From: Collybia mongolica | Taxonomy: Eukaryota > Basidiomycota > Agaricomycetes > Agaricales > Clitocybaceae | Reading direction: 5' to 3' | DNA: 64,000 bases | Assembly (NCBI GenBank): GCA_013420905.1 | Contig: JAAXNY010000008.1 | Coordinates: forward strand, 3,348,001 to 3,412,000 | Part shown: positions 55,764 to 64,000 of the stretch, piece after piece | How positions within the stretch are numbered: position 1 is the first letter of the stretch | Layout of the letters: the number at the start of each line of letters is the position of its first letter | The notes under the pieces: model-generated | Databases searched by the model: none | Told to the model about the DNA's origin: nothing | What the model saw: only the letters and a program-made list of their open reading frames with translations | Translations under genes and position numbers: made by a program

Positions 55764-56744
55764 TGCGTCAACTGCCTTGGATGCTGTACTTCGACCTCAT
55801 CTTACGCTTCTTGGTTGATATTCAAGTTCCGTAGGTCATTACTTGCGGGTATGGCGGCCGATCGAGCGAAACCAACGGCTAGGGATCACTGAGTTCCATT
55901 CTTTAAAGATTGAAGTCATTGAACACAAGAAATGAACCATGAAACACGATGCATAAGTCGAGAGAGTAACTCTTTCAACTTACCTGCGAGAATGAATAAG
56001 TAAAATCATAACATAAAGAGAATTCCTGGCCTTGGTATACAGTACAGTACACCGTTCGATTTTCAAAACCCAGAATTTTTCGGTGAAAAATGACGTAGAA
56101 AATGTGCAATTCCACCCTACCTGGTATCCGTCGAAAAGGTGTTTCTGGAGTTCATCGTTTTCAATAGAATATATGGTTATTGTAGCTTGGTCGACGTCCA
56201 CGGTCCAGGCCCCAATTGGGAACGCCGAAAGTCAACTGTTGTTTGTTCCTGCTTGCAGTGCTCCCACGCGCAGAATAGTGCACGTGCAACTTGTACCCAC
56301 GCGTCCACCCGAGTCCGACTCGGATGTACAAAGATCATAACCAGCTTCAGCCTTTGGCCCATTGCCATCGAAAAAATTCATCAGCTCGAGTGCTACTGCC
56401 CATCTTTACCGGCATCATGATTAATTTGCGGTTCCCCTGGGATCCCTGCGGCCAGGAGATTTTGATAGTCATCGTATCTGATCCCGACCGGCATTCACAG
56501 GAGAAGTATAGGCACGAGGGCGGGTTCCACATACACAGTAATCAAATATCGTTCCCTAGATCGAAAGATAAGTTGCCTCTGTCGGACGAGGACGCTGGCG
56601 ACCTGGTCTTCCCTTTTCCAGGTCAATCAGTCAACGCTCGAAGTGCATACATAAAAGTCATATATGCCCGGAACCCGCTTTATAAAGGTTCTATTGTTCA
56701 CAATTGCTGTGCCATATATCTATGATGGCGATGTACATCAAAAT
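55764..56744. other. Intergenic, possible gene relic
   Basis: A minus-strand stretch (about 56200-56100) reads AFPIGAWTVDVDQATITIYS and ends at a good donor (CAG|GTAGGG). I cannot extend it to a gene on either side. No copper motif. Function unknown. Confidence 0.35.
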
Positions 56745-58407
56745 CTAGGAGAACATCCTTCCCTGCCAGGGAAACTCGTCTTCGAGTGGATCCAACCCCT
56801 TTCGTTGGGTCGTCGGGGTTGCCGTCCATAATGCCTGCAGTTGTGTCGGGATAAAAATACGGTAGTAATATATTGATCCCGACAGACCTTCCATTCGTGG
56901 CCGTGTTTGAATACCTGGCGCAAATGGGGATTCCTGCCGGCTCTGATCATGTCCCTGGAAAACTCGGTATTTGATTCATTGAAGTTAGCGATATTTGACC
57001 TCAAATACATCGTCGTCAATGCGAGTTTAGGAGACGACGCAGCGCGCGGGAAGCATGCCCTCTTAACGAACTCGTCTCAGTTTTCTTATGAAGTTTGAAG
57101 AGGACGCACCAAGTCTTTGGCATCTGCGAGAAAGAAAGAGATCGTTTCTAGGCACAAAAGGCTACCAAGAAGCTCGCTAACCGCCTTTCCCCGAAGGCGG
57201 ACGTCGCCAATATTAATAAACATCATATCGCGCTTCGTTTTCAAGAATTCGATGAGAAGATTCGGGTTTCGGCAGACCTTCCAGTCGTCAGAGAGAATGC
57301 TCAGCGCGTTGAGGGGAGAAGGTCGCGCCAATAACTCTATCCATAAGAAAAGTATGTCAAAATCCTGGATGTTACCTACGCCCTGATGCCGAATGACAAG
57401 GTTCTGCAAGCGTGGCAATCCTTGGAAGGAGGGTACGTCAAATCCCTGCACCAATTCAAGTCCTCAAGTGGTCAAACTTGTTAAGAAAGTGGGGACCTAC
57501 ATTATCGGAAACATTCAGGAAACCGTCGTAAAATATGTTTAGGCTGATTAGTTCTGGCACTTCCTCAAGGACCTGCAAGAGCGAACGATTCGTCATCGCG
57601 TGATTAGGCCCGAGGGTAAGGTACTGGAGACGGCCGGGCTGGCTGAAGGCGAGACGCGAATGGAGCTCTTCGCCGTTCTGTTCCGGTAAAGTAAAAATAA
57701 CATCGGTTATCAGACACGCGTTTGACATACCAAGATGCGAAGCCCGTGTAATGAGGAGATTTGGCTGGTTAGATGCATCATAGCATCAAACGTTGGTCGG
57801 CCGAGGCTTAAAGCTGTGATACCAACCGGGATCTCGAAGCATACGGCGTGGACCTCGTGGAAGTCAAATATCAGGTTCAGTTGTTTGAGACGAACAAGAT
57901 GTGATAGCGCTTTCATAGTTGACGCAAGATATGTGGCAGGGAGAATGGTTCCCTCGTGCAGGAAAAGGGTGTATGAGGTGAGATTTGGGAGAGTGGACAG
58001 GAAGCTTAGGGAAAAATGGTCTGTGGCCTGCTCCACGTCCTGCTTGATATCTGAATCGTGTGCTAGAGTGGACATGAGGTGAGAAAACAGCTTCAGTTTG
58101 TGCTACAAGACTGACGTTCATGATGAACTCTTTGAACGTATGCCTTGAGATAAGGATGTTCTCTAAGGGTTCTCGATGCATTGTTATAATATCCCTGAAG
58201 TTTCTAAATCAAAATTTGACATCCAGAGCCAGAAGTGGTGTCACGAACCGCATCCGGAGACCTGAGCCATATGCTCCGGTACAAAGTTGGAATGGCGGCG
58301 TCTTTAAAGGTATGGTTGACCTGTGCACATGCGGAAACCGTTCCGGGATCTGTTATTGACGCGAATATCGTATAAAGGACGTCGAATGGTAAATCGTCGA
58401 GCAACAT
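56745..58407 (-). CDS. F-box protein (multi-exon, possibly frameshifted)
   Basis: Starts MLLDDLPFDVLYTIFASITD, a typical F-box (LPFDVLYTIF, CAQVNHTFKDAAIPTLYRSI). Later exons give leucine-rich-like strands: FSLSFLSTLPNLTSYTLFL joined through an intron ending near 58074; LQYLTLGPNHAMTNRSLL after an intron with GTATGT; LPRLQNLVIRHQG; and a last exon ending in TAG at 56745. F-box proteins link substrates to SCF ubiquitin ligases. One base is extra, or two are missing, near 57468 between DHLR and LELVQGF, and no GT-AG intron there fixes it, so this allele may be inactive. Confidence 0.7.
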
Positions 58408-59345
58408 GAACGTTACCTTTCAAGTTGGTTCTTGGCTCGGGTGCTGACTGGAAACCACCGGCTTTTGCCGGCAGACTCGGCCACTTTTCTCTTACCTTAG
58501 TAAGTGTGTCAGTTCAGCGGCGTTGCCTAGGTGGCCCAAAGACGTTTCCCAGGTGCTGGGTACCAGAAATTGAGTGTCCCTGCCAAAGATATCCTAATGT
58601 TCTCAAACATGTTTGTTATTACCGGGAAATTTATACAGTTGTGTCGATTCCATTTGAGCACGATCTTGGTCAAGAATGGACTTGGAAAAACCTTAGATTG
58701 GTGTAGGGTACCAGGAAATCCACAAATAACTATGAGGTAAGCCACCACCAAAGTCTAAGGACCATGGCCTGTGAGCTGCAAAACCTGTTGAGCTCGAGGC
58801 CGAGTGGCAAGTCGACTTGTGAATCTGTGAAAGCGTTGAACCCCGGTAAATGCCGTGATGTTACCACATTTGCGGACCCGACTCACAACTATCATGCTTC
58901 TCCTCCGACCAACTTCCGACTCGAGTCAATCAGGCATTCTCTGTCTCCATCCAGGTTTTGTCAGGTCCGAACCCGACAAACACGTCTCCGGATATGCAAC
59001 TCGAAACTTCTCGATATAAACACAAATCACGCGAGAGAAATCTATGAAAGTCAGGATGCATTCCCCAAGTGTCGCATACTAGGTGATTGATGGGAATGTA
59101 CAGATGCGACAGAGACCAGAGTGTTCAAATTCTAGGCATCAAGGTTTATCGCAGCTTAGCCGTATCTTTGATACTAAAATTTTCGGAAGGTTGCCCTTAA
59201 TGTTGATTAAAAGTATCACGTCTACAAGAAGCTTCCCTCCCATAAACCAGCTCCCCATCGGGGAACCAGGTAATTCTTATAGCCGTCAAGCTCCTTCAAT
59301 GACGGCCTCCACAGCTATTCTATAGGATGTACACGCCTACGGCCC
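58408..59345. other. Intergenic, nothing recognised
   Basis: Several frames up to 108 codons on the plus strand overlap each other without domain or splice support. Confidence 0.4.
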
Positions 59346-59662
59346 CTAAGCACCACCTGCCGCAGTGGGTGTAGGACTGATGCTGGGCCCCTTTCTGTAA
59401 GTAAAAAGTCAGCAAGTTACCGCCATGACATCTTCCCACTTACGTCCATACCACAGTAGTAGTTTTGTCGACTATATACGGCGATTCATCAATGAGTGTG
59501 TGGTAAATCTTCTGCGCAGTGAGAACTTTGGGTTTTTCCTCTGGTACAGCAATCTAGGAAGAGGTTAATTCGTCAACTTCAGGCCAAGTTATACAATATA
59601 TCACTGACGGCGCTCGAAGCAAGCACGCAAGCAGAAAGAGCAAAGATTGTTTTAAGAAGCAT
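59346..59662 (-). CDS. Small predicted secreted peptide, three exons, 70 aa
   Basis: Too short to stand out as an open frame. ATG at 59662; exon 1 59662-59609 (MLLKTIFALSACVLASSA, a signal peptide); exon 2 59553-59444 (IAVPEEKPKVLTAQKIYHTL then IDESPYIVDKTTTVVW); exon 3 59394-59346 (KGPSISPTPTAAGGA, stop TAG). Both introns are GT-AG (GTCAGT...CTAG, GTAAGT...ACAG), of 55 and 49 bp, and phases match. A TATA-like ATATAAGG lies about 45 bp upstream. No Cys in the mature part and no CaaX end, so neither a hydrophobin nor a pheromone precursor. It is divergently arranged with the laccase at 60155. Confidence 0.78.
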
Positions 59663-60154
59663 TCTTGGTGATGGATAGAGAATGGGGAACGTCAAGCTCG
59701 ATTGGCCTTATATCTATACTTCCGGTTCGTTACAAATGCGCAGCGCGTGCCACTTATGCCTGTTCGCGCGTAGATCGGAATTGCCTACGTCATTACCGCC
59801 CTCATTTGCGGTTTTACGCATCACAGGAAGTCATTTCTCAACAAGGTCATCGCCTCGAATATCCAAACGCCGCAATCGTTGCTATTTTTTGTTTCATCTG
59901 ACTCTCACACCCTTCAGGGATAGATTCTGCCGACATTGAATTCTTCTCGGGGCCGGGAAATAGGGACTACCTTGCGCAACGGCCCTCTCGTAACGCGGAC
60001 ATTCATACCCGCTCGATTCCGCGCAGTTGTTCGATATGGGCCTTCCCCCCCTAACAAGCGAAATCAACAGTCTCACGCCGGAGGCTGATGTATATAAGTT
60101 AACTAGGAGTATACACTCACCATCTCATATTACTCTCCAGAGCCCTTTCCAGCT
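59663..60154. promoter_or_regulatory. Shared upstream region of the secreted peptide and laccase genes
   Basis: About 490 bp between the two divergent start codons. It holds TATATAAG at 60091-60098 for the laccase (57 bp before ATG) and a TATA-like site at about 59706 for the peptide. A CCAAT-like site on the minus strand lies near 59700. Confidence 0.55.
60091..60098 (+). promoter_or_regulatory. TATA box of the plus-strand laccase
   Basis: TATATAAG, 57 bases upstream of the ATG at 60155. Confidence 0.65.
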
Positions 60155-62454
60155 ATGTTTTCAGAAGTCGTGTTTGCGCTCCTCCTCATATCCAGCGTGC
60201 ATGCCGCGGTTGGACCAGTCGCCGATCTACACATCGTTAATCGAAATATCGCTCCAGATGGTTTTACACGATCGTTAGTTGCACTAGATACTCATGGTAT
60301 ATCACACATTCTGAAGCTCTTTTTTTTAGAGGTGTATTGGCAGGTCCAACAGCGAGCACAGCCGCGTTTCCAGGCCCACTTATCAAGGGGACTAAAGTGC
60401 GTCTATAGCGCTTATCAAAAACGGGCTCAAAAATAATGCTCTCTCACAGGGAGATAACTTTGAGCTCAATGTGATAAATGGATTGACTGATCCTACAATG
60501 CTTCGGAGCACAAGTATTGTACGGCATACAATAACACATGTTGATGAAACACTCACTTACACATGCACAGCATTGGCATGGTTTATTTCAGGAAGGATCT
60601 AGCTGGGCCGATGGCCCAGTTGGTGTATCACAGTGTCCTATATCCCCTTCGCATTCATTCCTTTATCAATTTTCGGTACCGGACCAAGCTGGAACATTCT
60701 GGTATCATTCACATCTTTGTATGTATAACCTATTTCAAAGTGAATCTCGTTAACTTACTGCTTCTCAAGCAACACAATATTGCGATGGCCTACGAGGTGC
60801 CTTCGTCGTCTATGATCCAGCCGATCCTCACGCTTCGCTGTACGTCTTATTTCTCAGAGTTTGAAAATACTACTTACCGTTCGTTTTAGTTATGATATTG
60901 ATGATGGTCAGTTTTTACTCTTTAATTAGTATTTAATCTCACTCTTATGATGGCGACGACGCTTTTAGAGTCCACTGTCATCACTCTCGCAGATTGGTTC
61001 GTCGATGTATCAAACTTTCGAATCGATTCTTACGAGTTGCCAATTTAGGTATCATGTACCCGCACCCTCTGCGGGCCCTGTGCCTTCCCCAGATGCCACC
61101 CTGATTAATGGCCTTGGTCGTTATGAAGCTGGCCCCACCTCCCCCCTTGCTATCATTAACGTGGTCAGTGGGAAAAGATATCGCTTTAGGCTTGTTTCTA
61201 TCTCTTGCGATCCTAACTATAAATTCTCAATCGATGGCCATACCATGGTTCGTTCGCCCTATTTTCTCGCCTCTCTGAGTTGATTGTCATCATCACGAAC
61301 AGAAAATTATCGAAGTCGACGGTGTTAACGTAAAGCCTCTTGAAGTCGACTCCATCCAGATCTTTGCCGGTCAACGATATTCATTCGTCCTCACAACCAA
61401 CCAACCTGTCAACAGCTATTGGGTCCGAGCACTCCCCAATTTTGGGACTGGTACCGATTTCGTCAACGGCATAAACTCCGCCATTCTTCGATACAGCGGC
61501 GCCGCCGATGCGGATCCAACCACCAACCAATCTACAAGCACCAAACCGATGCTCGAGACGAACTTACACCCGTTATCTAACCCAGGTGCACCGGGGTCAC
61601 CCGTAAAAGGCGGCGTGGATGTTCCGCTTAACTTGGCCCTCTCGCTCAGTAGCGGTCGGTTCATGATCAACGGCGCTTCATTCAACTCCCCGAGTGTTCC
61701 AGTCCTTCTCCAGATTGTAAGCGGAGCTCGCACGGCCCAGGAGCTGTTACCCCCTGGAAGTGTATATCCCTTACCGCCTAACAAAGTGGTTGAACTTTCC
61801 ATCCCCGGTGGTGCAGCTGGAAGCCCGGTAAGTTCGTGCATCTCGATGGCTGAGACTTTTACTGACTCATTTTCAGCATCCTTTTCACCTGCACGGTGTA
61901 TGATCAAATTATTTGATTTTTCCCCTTCAACTGATCTTATCTCAACAGCACACATTTGACGTAGTCAGAAGTGCTGGAAGCTCTGTTTATAACTATAAGG
62001 ATCCAGTGCGTATATGTAGTCACTGTAGAAGCCCCAACAGCACTAATTTTTCCTTTTGGTCAGGTCCGTCGCGACGTAGTATCGACAGGCGTGACTGGTG
62101 ACAATGTTACCATTCGCTTCACGACTGACAACGCTGGCCCTTGGATTTTGCACTGGTGAGTTTTCGTACTTGCAATTTCCTTGGTCGTTATGCTGACATA
62201 GGACTCAGCCACATTGATTGGCATCTAGAAGCGTGAGTGGTAGCGTCACCTCCTGTATCATCCCGTAAATGAACCGACTTCTCCCCCTAGTGGTTTAGCT
62301 ATTGTTTTCGCAGAGGATGCAGACACCGTTGCCCAAGAGGATCGTCCCGGTAAGCCAGCCTATCCTTCATACCACATAAAATGTTAATATCCGTTCAGCT
62401 TCTTGGAAAGAACTTTGCCCAATCTACGATGGGCTCGACGAAGGCGACCGTTAA
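60155..62454 (+). CDS. lcc: Laccase (multicopper oxidase), complete, about 13 exons
   Basis: ATG at 60155; exon 1 60155-60273 ends in phase 2. Signal peptide [17 protein letters not shown], then [12 protein letters not shown]. The second exon carries [20 protein letters not shown]. Copper motifs are HWHG, WYHSHL, HPFHLHG and [10 protein letters not shown], with Leu at the axial position (GLAIVF). Domain 2 has [17 protein letters not shown] before an intron that the laccase at 51276 lacks. The last exon ends [19 protein letters not shown] at 62452. All splice joints that I checked keep frame. Extracellular phenol oxidase. It faces the next laccase tail to tail with about 240 bp between the stops. 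Confidence 0.94.
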
Positions 62455-62697
62455 CCGGCAGATCGATACACGCGCCGGACTCTCTTTAACAAAGCTTATT
62501 GTTATTTTTGTCCGATATAGTTGGGAGCCGTATTTCTACTCACAAATAAATTATTTAATTAGGAGTTAATGAGTCTTACTACGAAGCGCGCGTACGATAG
62601 GAACGACTACAGCTCAACTTGAAGTCCCAAGGATAAACAATAAAAAGGAGTGGCAAGGCGAGATTTAGTATGATTAGTCGCTGACTGGTAATGTTGA
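62455..62697. terminator. Convergent 3' region between two laccase genes
   Basis: Holds both 3' UTRs. AATAAA-like GGATAAACAATAAAAAG is present at about 62631-62647 on the plus strand. No gene. Confidence 0.5.
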
Positions 62698-64000
62698 TTA
62701 CTGTTGATCGGGTGGTAGAGCATCATAGATAGGACAGAGTTTGTCCCATGCATCTTTGATCAAGCACGAGTAAGCGTCAAGCGTCGGGCATAGATAGAGT
62801 TCTTACCAGGAGGGTTCTGTTTCGCCGTGGCTCCAACGTCTTCGGCAAAAATGACAGCAAGACCACTATTGTAAAGGATTAGGAAACTAAACCACAGTGA
62901 CAACAAGCACTTTACATTTCGAAATGCCAATCAATATGGCTGGTGAATCAGAATTTGAGCCTCGAGACAAGAAATTGAGAACTCGAGCGGCATACCAATG
63001 CATGACCCACGGGCCTGGATTGTCTGTTTTGAAACGGATGGTTACGTTGTCTCCCGCCATGCCGGCGGAAACAACGTCTCGGCGAACCTAGAGCCAGATT
63101 CGATTATGACACTTGCTGATGAAGACAAAACATACTGGGTTGGCGTAATTGTAGACAGAGCTCCCTGCGCTTCTAACGACGTCGAATGCGTGCTAAAGGG
63201 GATACGCTAAATTAGATGCCAGATGAAAGACGTCAGTTACCGTTATACGCACACCATGGAGATGGAACGGATGCTAGTTGGGTATGAGTCGGGTGATCAA
63301 AAGGCCATAAAATAACAAGGGTCTCTTACAGGGCTTCCAGGGGAACCTCCTGGAATCGAGATTTCGATGACTTTGTTTGGAGGGAGAACGTAGACGCTTC
63401 CGGCTGGCATGAGTTCCTGAGCGGTCTTTGCTCCGCTCAATATCTGGAGCAGCACAGGTGACGTCGGGGGAGTGAATATGGCCCCGTTTATAGCAAACTT
63501 CAAAGTATCAGGAATGAGGGCGATATCCAAATTGAGTGCTACATCAGCGCCGCCAGCCATAGGCAATCCAGGAGCACCTGGTTTACTCAGGGGATGTAAA
63601 TTGGTCTCGAGGAGTGGGTTAGTGCTGGGTTTCAGAGGTGTAGTTGGGTCAGCTTTGGGTGCGAGAAGGTAGCGAAGGATGGCCGAGTTCACGCCTCCGT
63701 TGAAATTTTGTGTTCCAATATTGGGGTTTGCGCGGACCCAATAATTTGCAATAGGCTGGTTCGCGTGGAGTACGAATGAGTAACGCTGCCCTGCAAATAT
63801 TTGAATGGAGTCCACTGTAAGTGGCTGAACATTGACCCCATCAACTTCGATAATAGTCTACCGAAGCGTACCGTTAGTTAGGAGTAAGCGTGAATGGGCC
63901 ATTTCATACCATAGAGTGACCATCGATTGAAAAAGTAAAGTTGGGGTCACAAGAGAGGGACACCAAGCGGAATCGATATTTTATACCCTTGATAACCTTG
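62698..64000 (-). CDS. lcc: Laccase (multicopper oxidase), 5' end outside window
   Basis: Minus-strand exons: from beyond 64000 to 63910 ([20 protein letters not shown]); 63857-63330 ([20 protein letters not shown] to [10 protein letters not shown]); then HPFHLHG (about 63250); [19 protein letters not shown]; a copper exon with [45 protein letters not shown]; and the last exon ending [16 protein letters not shown], stop at 62698. The intron before EVDGVNV is shared with the laccase at 60155, to which it is closest. Axial residue Leu. No defect in the visible part; domain 1 lies beyond the edge. Confidence 0.93.

Noticed and set aside
56032..56725. Overlapping plus-strand ORFs between the laccase pseudogene and F-box gene
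   Set aside because: They overlap each other and lack domains. A minus-strand relic is at least as plausible, so no gene was called.

Overview
The window comes from a filamentous basidiomycete, most likely a wood- or litter-decaying agaricomycete. The evidence is: genes with many short GT-AG introns, a cluster of multicopper laccases, a fungal DUF6534-type seven-helix protein gene, an F-box gene, and a mass of nested fungal retrotransposons and Helitrons. It splits sharply at about 45.8 kb into a transposon block (1-45.8 kb) and a gene block (46-64 kb).

Transposon block. A Ty3/gypsy chromovirus (minus strand) runs off the left edge (1-3175). From 3.2 to 16 kb lies old, AT-rich, CpG-poor debris: tandem arrays of a near-palindromic motif, a long inverted repeat, three solo LTRs with target duplications, a LINE 3' fragment with RNase H, and a 725-bp TIR element. 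From 16.9 to 45.75 kb I read six Helitron-derived units on the minus strand in head-to-tail order. The 3' hairpin end of each of five boundaries or remnants is recognisable, and four junctions place one unit's 3' end directly against the next unit's 5' end. One unit (34.26-40.67 kb) encodes an almost complete Rep-helicase. It is broken only by a solo LTR with a TCAGG duplication and a small indel in an AT run. Another unit (19.2-34.26 kb) was invaded by a LINE with a 15-bp target duplication. That LINE was in turn hit by an intact gypsy element (22075-28481, TSD CTCTG, gag and pol open) and by a 1.2-kb solo LTR (TSD ACGC).

Gene block, left to right: a DUF6534-type membrane protein gene (+); a small conserved-looking two-exon gene (+); two identical tRNA-Ile(AAU) genes facing each other around a two-exon dihydrodiol/xylose-dehydrogenase-like oxidoreductase gene; a complete 12-exon laccase (-); a decayed laccase pseudogene with an internal deletion (-); an F-box gene (-); a 70-residue predicted secreted peptide gene in three tiny exons (-); a second complete laccase (+); and a third laccase (-) that runs off the right edge. 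The laccases share intron positions and probably arose by local duplication. They would act outside the cell on phenolics, and the oxidoreductase may handle small carbohydrate or diol substrates inside it; that link is inference.

Most exon borders were set by hand from splice signals, reading phase and family motifs. The DUF6534 and F-box models are approximate.
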